A stretch of 64,000 nucleotides of DNA from NCBI RefSeq assembly GCF_008727925.1, contig NZ_VTWT01000001.1, positions 833,987 to 897,986 on the forward strand, written 5' to 3'. The DNA comes from Adhaeribacter soli (GTDB lineage: Bacteria > Bacteroidota > Bacteroidia > Cytophagales > Hymenobacteraceae). Under the pieces are notes generated by a model. The model was given only the letters and a program-made list of their open reading frames with translations, was not told the DNA's origin and did not search any database. The position numbers and the translations under genes are program-made. The stretch's first letter is position 1, and every line of letters starts with the position of its first letter. Shown piece by piece: positions 38,573-46,494 of the stretch.

Positions 38573-38956
38573 ATGATCGAATTTATTGTTTCGCTGCTGG
38601 TGAGTGCCGGGGTAATTCTGCTTATGGCATACCTGCTGCCCAGTGTAACGGTTAAAAGCTTTGGCACAGCCCTTTGGGTTGCCATTCTCATTGGTATCTT
38701 AAATGCTACGGTTGGCTGGCTTTTGCGCTTCCCCATGAACCTGGTTACTTTTTTTCTGCTGGAGTTTGTCGTTCGGCTTATTGTAACGGCAATCATGATA
38801 AAGCTGGCCGATAAGCTGGTGCGCAATTTCGAAGTCCGCGGATTCTGGCCTGCCATTGTAATTGCCATTGCCCTGGCCGCCGCCACAACCCTGGTAAGCA
38901 GCACTTTCAACGATAACGACCGTACTACCAGCGGGGAAGTAGAGCGCGTATATTAA
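38573..38956 (+). CDS. Phage holin family / YvlD-like membrane protein
   Basis: The 127-residue protein matches the Phage_holin_4_2 (YvlD-like) family, with four predicted helices: IEFIVSLLVSAGVILLMAYL, ALWVAILIGILNATVGWLL, MNLVTFFLLEFVVRLIVTAI and AIVIAIALAAATTLV. Despite the name, members occur as ordinary chromosomal genes and no phage genes are nearby. I used the ATG before IEFIVSLL rather than the longer frame, whose first 23 residues are polar and unlike the family. A terminator follows. Confidence 0.85.
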   Translation: MIEFIVSLLVSAGVILLMAYLLPSVTVKSFGTALWVAILIGILNATVGWLLRFPMNLVTFFLLEFVVRLIVTAIMIKLADKLVRNFEVRGFWPAIVIAIALAAATTLVSSTFNDNDRTTSGEVERVY

Positions 38957-38987
38957 ACCTCAGATCTTAAAAAACTGCCTCGTACTG

Positions 38988-39024
38988 AAAGCCTGTTCTG
39001 GTAAATTCCAGGACGGGCTTTTTG
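38988..39024 (+). terminator. Terminator after the holin-family gene
   Basis: AAAGCCTGTTCTGG pairs with TCCAGGACGGGCTTT with two wobble or mismatched positions, followed by a short T-run. Confidence 0.75.
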
Positions 39025-39245
39025 TTTTACCAGTTCACAAATTATAAGAAACGCCGGTAAACTGGTTTATATCAGGGTAAGCTGACCTTTGCATCTTTAA
39101 AATTCAACCTTGGCGCTGCAAATTTCCATTACCGGAAGCTGAGTTCATCTTTTTCTCGCACCATAGCTGCTATGCTGCTCCAAAAGCCTTCCTCGGATCC
39201 TGGTACTAAAACTTTCCCTTGCAAAAATGAAAATTAAACTTGCTC

Positions 39246-39677
39246 TTAAAAGTATATGTAGCTGTTTAAGGTTTCTTTTCCCTGCAGCCAATCCATGGCG
39301 CTTTTAGTATCCTTAAAGAACATCGTCTTGTAGCTGAAAGTCGCATTCATTTCAAGGGTCAATTGCTTTAACGAACTTTCCCGCTGATAATTTACCGATT
39401 CGATCCGCGCCAGTTTCTGAAGTTGCGACTGGGCAAGGCCATAGGTAAATGCCTTCACTACCCGGTCGGCATCTTCGTAAGAGGCCAGGAGTTTGGTTTC
39501 CCGGGCATCAACCAGAATATTTTTAATATTATAATTTTTAACATTCTCTACCAGCACGTTTACCGAATGGAATATTTCCGGCAGATAAATATTTTCAATA
39601 TCCGGCCACGTCACAGTTACCAGGTCTAACTTCACGTCGTACAGATGCTCAAAATATCGGTCTTTATGCAGGATCAT
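39246..39677 (-). CDS. STAS/SpoIIAA-like protein of unknown function
   Basis: This 143-residue protein lacks a clear named family, but its layout is that of a small alpha/beta STAS or SpoIIAA-like fold: a beta-rich start (DVKLDLVTVTWPDIEN), a strand IKNILVDARE, a helix, a strand LARIESV, and a late strand with FFKDTKSAMDWLQG. It matches the protein encoded at 39854-40273 in that order of elements and in the closing F..xx.AM.WL motif. There is no signal peptide. Such proteins are frequent in Cytophagales, often close to sensors or PAS proteins; the function is unknown. Confidence 0.7.
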   Translation of the reverse strand: MILHKDRYFEHLYDVKLDLVTVTWPDIENIYLPEIFHSVNVLVENVKNYNIKNILVDARETKLLASYEDADRVVKAFTYGLAQSQLQKLARIESVNYQRESSLKQLTLEMNATFSYKTMFFKDTKSAMDWLQGKETLNSYIYF

Positions 39678-39853
39678 AATACACCGTATACGAAAACAAA
39701 TTTAATTAGGGCTACCGAATTCTAAAAATATTTACATTCCCAGTAGAATAAAAAGAAGGTTGCCCAATTTAATCCTGCCACGAAAAAATGGTATTGAATT
39801 TGCGATAAATCCGGATTTTGTGCCTTCCGTATAAGATAAGGTTGGCCCGTTTC

Positions 39854-40273
39854 TTACCTTCCCGTTTCTGGAATTGCTAACCATTCCATCGCATTGGCTT
39901 TCGCCGGAAATACCCGGAATTCAAAATTAGCCAGGGTGGTCTGTTGCAGGAAACGGGCTAGCTGAATCATATTATTATCCCAGAGAAAATCAAGAGATTC
40001 CAGCAAGGCCACCTTCTCTAACTTCGTGAATGGCGTATTTTTAAGAATATAACCGGTTACTTCTTCGGTAAGAATGCCGCCGTCAGGTTTTCCGGAATCC
40101 AGCATCAGGCGGGTAACCTGCTTCTCGATAATAATTGTGAGTAAATGCTGAACAGAAGCAAAGAATTCGGCAGATTCAGTACTCAGGTCATTGCTCCAGC
40201 TTGCGTGTAGCACCCCATTAACTATTTCAAAACAATAAGATTGGATTTCTCCCGGAATTATAGCAGCCCGCAC
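39854..40273 (-). CDS. STAS/SpoIIAA-like protein, divergent paralogue of its neighbour
   Basis: The 139-residue protein shows the same order as the 39246-39677 product: ESYC-like start, VTRLMLDSGKPDGG strand-loop, LEKVALLESLDF strand, and FRVFPAKANAMEWLA at the end. It is equally free of signal peptide and membrane helix. The two genes lie in tandem, 176 bases apart, and look like old duplicates. The Ser/Thr phosphorylation site of true SpoIIAA proteins cannot be identified with confidence. Confidence 0.68.
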   Translation of the reverse strand: MRAAIIPGEIQSYCFEIVNGVLHASWSNDLSTESAEFFASVQHLLTIIIEKQVTRLMLDSGKPDGGILTEEVTGYILKNTPFTKLEKVALLESLDFLWDNNMIQLARFLQQTTLANFEFRVFPAKANAMEWLAIPETGR

Positions 40274-40545
40274 TTGGTTTAAAAAAATGTTTATAATGCA
40301 AAGTTACAAAAAATGTTTCAAGTTTGTATAATATTATATAACACTTGGAAAGGATGAAAATAAAATAAATAAGCGTTAAAAATAATTGCTAGTGCAGCTT
40401 TTATGTCTGGCAACGAATAGTAATTCTTTCTGTTTTATGGTCCACGTTAAGGCTTTAAGCCGGAAAAGTTTGCAACTCCTGCCGGTTCGGAGCGTTTTAC
40501 TTATATAATACGCTCTCAGTTCTATACCCAAAAGCATTATCCTGC

Positions 40546-41796
40546 ATGGCGGAAATTCCCCGACTTAAAGGTTTAGATCATACCCTGCCACTGATGCGGG
40601 AAGGGTACCCGTATTTAATGAACCGTTGCCGCCAGTTAAAATCCGAAATTTTCCGGTTCCGCTTCTTTGGCCAATCCGCGATCTGCCTGCACGGCGAAGA
40701 AGGTGCGGCCTTGTTCTACGACGAAAGTAAATTCATCCGGAAAGGGGTGACCCCGCGGCGTTTAAAAGAAACGCTGTTAGGCAAAGGCGGCATCCATGGC
40801 CTGGACGATGAAGCGCACCGCCACCGGAAAGCCGCCTTTATGTCGCTTATGACGCCGGAACATATTCAGTGGCTGGTGGTGCTGATGTCGGCGCAATGGA
40901 AGGCCTACTGCCTAAAATGGACAACCGCCGGACAGGTAAACCTTTTTCAGGAGGTGCAGGAAATTCTATGCCGTGCAATCTGTACCTGGTCCGGGGTTCC
41001 GCTGGAAAAACAGGAAGTAAAACAACGCACCCAGGATTTTGCCGCCATGATAGAAGCTTTCGGTGGGGTAGGATTAAGAAATGTCCGGGGAAGGGCTGCC
41101 CGGAAAAGAACCGAAAAATGGCTTGCAAAACTGATTACCGATATCCGGGCTGAAAAATTTAAGGTAAATGAAGATACTGCCGCATACACCATGGCCTGGC
41201 ACCGCGACCTCAAAGGCGAACTGTTGGATCTGGAAGTGGCCGTGGCAGAATTGATCAACGTGCTCCGCCCGACCGTGGCCATTGCCTATTACGTGGTTTT
41301 TATCGCCCTTGCCCTGCACCAGCACCCGGAATACCGCAAAAGGCTTCAGGCCCAAGAAGATAAATTAACTGAATTCTTTAGCCAGGAAGTTCGTCGGTAT
41401 TACCCGTTTGCACCTTTTATGGGCGCCCGTACCCGGCAGGATTTTACCTGGAAAGAGTACCGTTTTCCAATGGGCCAGCTGGTTTTGCTCGATATTTACG
41501 GCACCAACCACGATGCAATGCTGTGGCCGCAACCGGAATCTTTCTGGCCGGAACGTTATCACCACTGGCCAGGCAGCCCGTTCGATTTTATTCCGCAAGG
41601 GGGAGGTGATCATTTTAACGGCCACCGCTGCCCCGGCGAGTGGATCACGATCGAAGCAATGAAACTAGGCTTAAATGTTCTGGTTAACGGCATTACTTAC
41701 GAGGTTCCGCCCCAGGACCTGAGTTTCAGCCTGGCCAGAATGCCCACGTACCCCAAAAGCGGCTTTATCATTCAGAATGTTAAATTATGGGAATAA
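40546..41796 (+). CDS. Cytochrome P450 of the fatty-acid peroxygenase type (CYP152-like)
   Basis: This 416-residue P450 has the heme-ligand segment GGGDHFNGHRCPGEW (Cys about 361), which is typical of CYP152 peroxygenases, and no obvious acidic/Thr oxygen-activation pair in the I-helix. There the family has Arg-Pro, and the sequence reads LINVLRPTVAIAYYV. CYP152 enzymes use hydrogen peroxide directly to hydroxylate or decarboxylate fatty acids, so no redox partner is needed, and none is nearby. It is cytosolic and appears to be a single gene. Confidence 0.92.
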   Translation: MAEIPRLKGLDHTLPLMREGYPYLMNRCRQLKSEIFRFRFFGQSAICLHGEEGAALFYDESKFIRKGVTPRRLKETLLGKGGIHGLDDEAHRHRKAAFMSLMTPEHIQWLVVLMSAQWKAYCLKWTTAGQVNLFQEVQEILCRAICTWSGVPLEKQEVKQRTQDFAAMIEAFGGVGLRNVRGRAARKRTEKWLAKLITDIRAEKFKVNEDTAAYTMAWHRDLKGELLDLEVAVAELINVLRPTVAIAYYVVFIALALHQHPEYRKRLQAQEDKLTEFFSQEVRRYYPFAPFMGARTRQDFTWKEYRFPMGQLVLLDIYGTNHDAMLWPQPESFWPERYHHWPGSPFDFIPQGGGDHFNGHRCPGEWITIEAMKLGLNVLVNGITYEVPPQDLSFSLARMPTYPKSGFIIQNVKLWE

Positions 41797-41852
41797 GATT
41801 TAAGCATATCGCTGAAGGTTCAAATAAGAGGTGGGTTAATCTACTTAAAGCA

Positions 41853-43982
41853 TTACCGCCGGCCAGTGCTGTGCAACAACTCCATAAACTGGTCCTGAAT
41901 TTCGTGCAGGTATTCTTCCAGTTTGCGTTGTTCGGTAATGTCTTTTAAGTCGATAATGCCCCCGGTAATTTCTCCCTCGTTGTCACGAATGGGTTTGCCG
42001 TTCAGGAAGATCCGTTTTCCTTCCGGGTTGTATTTGTTCCTTATCAGCACTTCCACTTCTTCGCTGTTTAATCCGCGCAAGGCCCGGGCCAGCGGCAGCT
42101 CTTCGGCGGGAAACAACTTTTCCGTTTCTACTTCATAGATTCCGTAATATTCCGGCCATTCGTTTACCGGAATGCTTTTTGGGCCATAACCCAGAATTTC
42201 CTCCGCCTTTTTATTGAACAGTAGAATTTCTTCTTCCCGGCTCATGATGATCACGCCTTCGCCAATACTGCTTAAAATGGCCCGTAAGCGGCGCTGGTTT
42301 TCCTGGAAGAGTCCCTCCAGGTTTTTGCGAATGCTTATGTCGCGGAAAACCACTACGCCGGCAATTATTTCTGCTTCGTCGTTGAACACCGGCCGACCGG
42401 TAAAAGCGATCCATTTCCCGGATTCCCCGAATTTATCGTTCCGGATATAGATTTCTACACTATCGGCAGCATCCCCGTGAATGGCCTTATACAAAGGAAA
42501 TTCCTCCGCGGAAAAATAAGTAGTACCGTCGGCCTGAAAGAACCCGTAGGTTTTGCTCCAGTCTTCCCAGGGTACCATTACCGCCCCCGTTCCCAATATC
42601 TCTTCTGCCCGTTTGTTGAACAGGATGATATTGCCCTCAGAATCGGCCACCATTACGCCTTCCCCGATATTATCCAGTATTGCAAACAAACGCTGGTGGC
42701 TTCGCCGAAGCTCAACCTCAAGTTGTTTCCGTTTGGTAATGTCGGTAGAAACGGCTCCTAAAGCATAAATTTCTTCATCCTGATCGAAGAGGGGAAACTT
42801 CACCGTTACGTAAGTATGCACGCCATCTTTGTGCGGATACTTTTCCTCGAAACTTTGCGATTTCCGGAATTCCAGTACTTTCCTGTTGTATTCGTGCAGC
42901 TCCTTTACAATTTCCTTCGGAAACAGCTCCGCATCGGTTTTCCCCAAAGCATGCCCTTCGGAAATGCCGAAGGCCTTCTCAAATTGATTATTCACGAGCG
43001 TATACCGGCCTTCCGGGTTTTTCAGCGAAATAAGTGTGCCCGAATGATCCAGAATTGCCTGCAAGCGCCTTTCGTTTTCCTTTATCGCATCCATGGCCAT
43101 CTTGCGCGTTTGCCGGATCTTATGCTGCAGAAACGACTGCCGGCCCAGCAGAAACATGGCAATGGCATAGGTAAGCACGGCAAACAAGGCGGTGCCGAAT
43201 TCTTTATCGTACAAACCTGCCGTTTCGCCCTGCAACCGGAACCATCCGAAAATAAGCGGCAGCAGCAAAGCCAGGAACCGAAGGAAGATAACCTGACCTG
43301 AATTTTCCCCGATGATAATGGACAGAATTCCTTTATCGGGCCGGGAAAATAAGAATCCGGCCCCGAGCAACAGGAAAGCCATGGCGGTATGGAAAGCCAT
43401 GGGCAGGTAAGTGGCCACCCGGAACAAAGCCGTAATCTGGTACACGTGCCCGTATAACGATACCAAGGCCAGCAAACTAAGCACAATACTGAAATACTGC
43501 CCCGGCCGGCGGCCCCGCGGCGTTTCATAATCGATAAACCACAGGCTTAAAGCCACAAGAAGAAGGTTCAGGGCAGTATTAGGCGCAATTACGTTGTTGG
43601 CCCGGCTGGTTCTTTCCCAAAGCTGATCTTCAAAAAGGATCTGATCGAAGGGGAGGGGCAGATTCGTGAAAAGAGAAAAAAGTTTGAGGGCACCGATAAA
43701 AAAAATGAAGCCAGCCAGCCACCGTACCGTTTTGATCCATTTTGGCAATCTGTTTACTTGCACTAGGTACAAGCCCCAGCCGGCAGCGATAAAACAAATG
43801 GCGGTTACCGGGTTCATGGCAACCGCCTGCGGACGAACACGCTTTAAGAATTCGATACCGGTAACCCACCCAAACAGAACCAATACACCGCTACACATAA
43901 CCAGTATGCCGAATACCTGAGAAAAAAACCTGATCCGGCGATAAATTTCAGGCATTCTGACAGGGTCTTTAACTTTTTCCAT
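41853..43982 (-). CDS. Membrane protein with three PAS domains and no output domain
   Basis: The 709-residue protein has an N-terminal membrane part of about eight helices up to about residue 285, resembling a MASE-type sensor. Three PAS/PAC units follow, starting near 300 (RRLQAILDHSGTLISLKNPEGRY), 430 (QRLFAILDNIGEGVMVADSEGN) and 570 (RRLRAILSSIGEGVIIMSREEE). The last unit is followed only by LKDITEQRKLEEYLHEIQDQFMELLHSTGRR. There is no HisKA, HATPase, GGDEF or helix-turn-helix. Sequence beyond the stop on this strand is antisense to the P450 gene, so no lost domain is hidden there. Confidence 0.85.
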   Translation of the reverse strand: MEKVKDPVRMPEIYRRIRFFSQVFGILVMCSGVLVLFGWVTGIEFLKRVRPQAVAMNPVTAICFIAAGWGLYLVQVNRLPKWIKTVRWLAGFIFFIGALKLFSLFTNLPLPFDQILFEDQLWERTSRANNVIAPNTALNLLLVALSLWFIDYETPRGRRPGQYFSIVLSLLALVSLYGHVYQITALFRVATYLPMAFHTAMAFLLLGAGFLFSRPDKGILSIIIGENSGQVIFLRFLALLLPLIFGWFRLQGETAGLYDKEFGTALFAVLTYAIAMFLLGRQSFLQHKIRQTRKMAMDAIKENERRLQAILDHSGTLISLKNPEGRYTLVNNQFEKAFGISEGHALGKTDAELFPKEIVKELHEYNRKVLEFRKSQSFEEKYPHKDGVHTYVTVKFPLFDQDEEIYALGAVSTDITKRKQLEVELRRSHQRLFAILDNIGEGVMVADSEGNIILFNKRAEEILGTGAVMVPWEDWSKTYGFFQADGTTYFSAEEFPLYKAIHGDAADSVEIYIRNDKFGESGKWIAFTGRPVFNDEAEIIAGVVVFRDISIRKNLEGLFQENQRRLRAILSSIGEGVIIMSREEEILLFNKKAEEILGYGPKSIPVNEWPEYYGIYEVETEKLFPAEELPLARALRGLNSEEVEVLIRNKYNPEGKRIFLNGKPIRDNEGEITGGIIDLKDITEQRKLEEYLHEIQDQFMELLHSTGRR

Positions 43983-44843
43983 TGCAAAATCAGGAAACTG
44001 ACGAAGAATAAACAGTTAGTTCCTTAGTAGTAATTTCAGCGGGAAAAGGTTTTGTTTATTTGAACTGTTCTCCTAAAAAAACGTCTTTCCAGGGATTTTC
44101 TGAAAGTAAAAGCAATTGTATGCCGTTTCAAATTTCGATACATTCTACCTGTTGTTAATCTAAAAATAACAGGAGTGAAGGCCTCCAAAGTGCTAGAATG
44201 GAATATTAAATAACCTTGAGCGGGTCTTTTAAAATCAGCTTAAAAGAACTTTTAAAAATTCAGCGCCCTTGAAGTCTTTACCTCAATTTGTTTGTATGCC
44301 ATTGTGAGCAAGAATATCTGGCTGAAGCAGAAGTAATAAAAAAGCAACATTGTTAGGTTTTCAAATGGCAACTGGTATTTTGCCCGAGGCAAATTATTTG
44401 AATCGTAATGCTCGGGTTGCTGCTATGTAAAGATATTTCCTGGGATCAGATTTTCAATGCTAATGACAGCAGCAATTTAATTTGAATTGATCAACAGATA
44501 AATCAAAATATCATTAAGAATTCCAATGAGGTGGAAATTTTTTCCCAATTAGGCATATCTGGGAATTCAATATTTAAGTCCTATAATTTATATTATGTAA
44601 AGTAGCTTTTGGATTCTTAATCCTGTTTTTAATTTATTCCTCTTCTCCAGATTTTATGAAGACAAAGCTACTTGCAAGCTTCCTTATAAATCCCTCTAAA
44701 AGAAAACGTTTACTGAGCAATATTTCTGAATCATTCTTGCTGATGTTCAGTTTATTTAAAGAATTACGTTGCTGTCTGTTCTTCCCGGAACATTTTCAGA
44801 AGAATTCCGGTAACAGGAAAACAGCAATTCTAAAATCTACTTT
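43983..44843. other. AT-rich gene-free stretch of about 860 bases
   Basis: I see no family-like reading frame here. The only longer frame (44656-44847) has no family sense and overlaps the thioredoxin start. The promoter of the PAS gene should lie at the left end and that of the thioredoxin-apbE operon at the right end. A TAGCTTTTG motif near 44600 is one base off the -7 consensus. Confidence 0.4.
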
Positions 44844-45275
44844 ATGAAAGTATTATCCTTGTTAATTGCCGGCTTTCTTACTTTTTCTGCTCAAGGCTGG
44901 CAAAACAATTTAGAGAAAGCCAAAACCGAAGCTCAGGCTTCGCATAAACAGATCCTGCTCAATTTCTCCGGATCCGACTGGTGCGGGCCTTGCATAAAGC
45001 TTACGCGGGAAGTTTTTGAAAGCGAACCTTTTAAGAATTATGCCAATCAGAACCTGGTGTTGCTGAACGCCGATTTCCCGCGCCAGAAAAAGAACCAGCT
45101 CAGCAAAGAAAAAATAACGCAGAACGAAGCCCTCGCCGATCAGTATAACAAAGCCGGTACATTTCCGCTAACCCTGCTGCTCGACGAAAACGGCAAAGTT
45201 CTGAAAAAATGGGAAGGCAATCCAGGGCTGAAACCGGAGCAGTTTGTAGCTGCCCTGCAAGCTGCTAAAAAATAA
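44844..45275 (+). CDS. Periplasmic thioredoxin-like protein
   Basis: This 143-residue protein has a short hydrophobic export signal (MKVLSLLIAGFLTFSAQG) and a thioredoxin fold of the Thioredoxin_7/DsbD-gamma type. The active site is SDWCGPCIKL (Cys47, Cys50), and GTFPLTLLLDENGKVL carries the cis-Pro. A long KKNQLSKEKITQNE insertion lies between the active site and the cis-Pro, as in its relatives. It begins an operon whose other members are apbE (six-base gap), a DUF4266 lipoprotein and a DUF3570 protein. Its likely work is to reduce cysteines in the DUF4266 tail or in another partner; that is an inference. Confidence 0.9.
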   Translation: MKVLSLLIAGFLTFSAQGWQNNLEKAKTEAQASHKQILLNFSGSDWCGPCIKLTREVFESEPFKNYANQNLVLLNADFPRQKKNQLSKEKITQNEALADQYNKAGTFPLTLLLDENGKVLKKWEGNPGLKPEQFVAALQAAKK

Positions 45276-45281
45276 AACAGT

Positions 45282-46250
45282 ATGGAAACGGCTGAAAAAG
45301 CGGTACACCCGGTTCATAAGGCTTCGCTGCACAGGCGGGTGTTAAAACTGATGGGTAACCGCTTCGAGTTCAGCGTGGTAAATCCGGATGCAGCTTTTGC
45401 GGAAAATTGCCTTGATGCGGCGGTTGCAGAAGTCCGTCGGCTCGAACAATTACTTACCACTTTTTCCGAAACTAGCCAAACGGCCCAGATCAACGCCAAT
45501 GCCGGAATAGCACCCGTACCGGTCGATGCGGAAGTTTACCACCTGATTGCCCGTTCCCTGCGCATTTCCGAACTCACTCAGGGCGCTTTCGACATCAGTT
45601 ATGGTTCGGTAGACAAACGCCTCTGGAATTTCGACACCACACTCTCTGCCCTGCCCGATCCTGAAGTAGCCCGGGAAGCCATTAAGCTGGTAAATTACCG
45701 CAACATTATTTTAGATCCCGCAAAGCAAACGGTTTTTTTGAAAGAAAAAGGTATGCGCATTGGCTTTGGCGGCATTGGCAAAGGTTTCGCTGCCGAAAAA
45801 GCCAAGAACGTACTGCAGCAGAAAGGCATAAGCAGCGGCGTGGTAAATGCCGCCGGCGATCTTACCGTTTGGGGCGCGCAACCCAACGGCCAGCCCTGGA
45901 CCATCGGCATTGCCGACCCGGACAACAAGCACCTCCCCTTTTCGGCCCTCCAGTTAAACAATGCTGCCGTGGCCACTTCCGGAAATTACGAAAAATTTGT
46001 CATGATAGGCGGCAAACGCTATTCCCATACCATCGACCCGAAAACCGGAATGCCGGTAACCGGGCTGAAAAGCGTAACCGTTATTTGCCCCAATGCAGAA
46101 CTGGCCGATGCGATAGCTACTCCCCTGCTGGTTATGGGCCTGAAAACCGGTCTTCACCTGATAAACCAGATGAAGCACATTGCCTGCATTTTTATAGACG
46201 AACAAAACTGGGTACATACCTCTGCCAATATTCGAATTAACGCTACCTAA
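45282..46250 (+). CDS. apbE: FAD:protein FMN transferase
   Basis: ApbE attaches FMN from FAD covalently to Ser/Thr of target proteins in the periplasm. This 322-residue copy has the core motifs: FSETSQTAQINANAG, GAFDISYGSVDKRLWNF, GFGGIGKGFAAEKAKNVLQ, GVVNAAGDLTVWG, SGNYEKFVMIGGKRYSHTIDPKTGMPV and ADAIATPLLVMG. The N-terminus (MGNRFEFSVV at about 22) has no clear signal peptide or lipobox in my reading, which is unusual for a bacterial ApbE. It is the second gene of the operon, four bases before the DUF4266 gene, so its target is probably in this cluster. Confidence 0.93.
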   Translation: METAEKAVHPVHKASLHRRVLKLMGNRFEFSVVNPDAAFAENCLDAAVAEVRRLEQLLTTFSETSQTAQINANAGIAPVPVDAEVYHLIARSLRISELTQGAFDISYGSVDKRLWNFDTTLSALPDPEVAREAIKLVNYRNIILDPAKQTVFLKEKGMRIGFGGIGKGFAAEKAKNVLQQKGISSGVVNAAGDLTVWGAQPNGQPWTIGIADPDNKHLPFSALQLNNAAVATSGNYEKFVMIGGKRYSHTIDPKTGMPVTGLKSVTVICPNAELADAIATPLLVMGLKTGLHLINQMKHIACIFIDEQNWVHTSANIRINAT

Positions 46251-46254
46251 ACCT

Positions 46255-46473
46255 ATGAAAAAAGTACTATACAAATTAATTTCGGGCAGTTTTGCTATAA
46301 GCCTTCTCTCCTGCCAACCGGTAAAGGAATATCAGAAAATGTACCTGAACGATGCGGAAATGACGCTTTCGGCACGGAAAACCCAGCAATCGGAAATGAA
46401 CTTTATGCTGTACCGCGAAGGCGCTTCGGGGGCGAACGGCGGAAAAACCGGTGGCGGTTGCGGCTGTAATTAA
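46255..46473 (+). CDS. Small DUF4266-type lipoprotein with Gly/Cys C-terminal tail
   Basis: This 72-residue protein has a lipobox-type leader (ISLLSCQPVKE, Cys20) and a short helical part (YQKMYLNDAEMTLSARKTQQSE). It ends in a Gly-rich tail with the sequence REGASGANGG and then GGGCGCN at the end. I recognise it as DUF4266, a family often seen with DUF3570. The EGASGAN stretch resembles the D-x-x-[ST]-G-A-[ST] flavinylation signal of ApbE targets, but with Glu and Asn at the two ends. The C-terminal Cys-Gly-Cys is a possible redox or metal centre for the thioredoxin. No function is established to my knowledge. Confidence 0.85.
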   Translation: MKKVLYKLISGSFAISLLSCQPVKEYQKMYLNDAEMTLSARKTQQSEMNFMLYREGASGANGGKTGGGCGCN

Positions 46474-46494
46474 ACCATAACGGTACCGGAAACC

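Noticed and set aside
38573..38956. Possible prophage because of the phage-holin name
   Set aside because: The family is common as ordinary membrane proteins and no phage genes, integrase or att sites are nearby.
39080..39110. A near match to the Bacteroidota -7 element (GACCTTTGC)
   Set aside because: It has a wrong first base, and no plus-strand gene follows it.
44656..44847. A 63-codon plus-strand frame before the thioredoxin gene
   Set aside because: It overlaps the thioredoxin start, has no signal or family pattern, and lies in AT-rich spacer.
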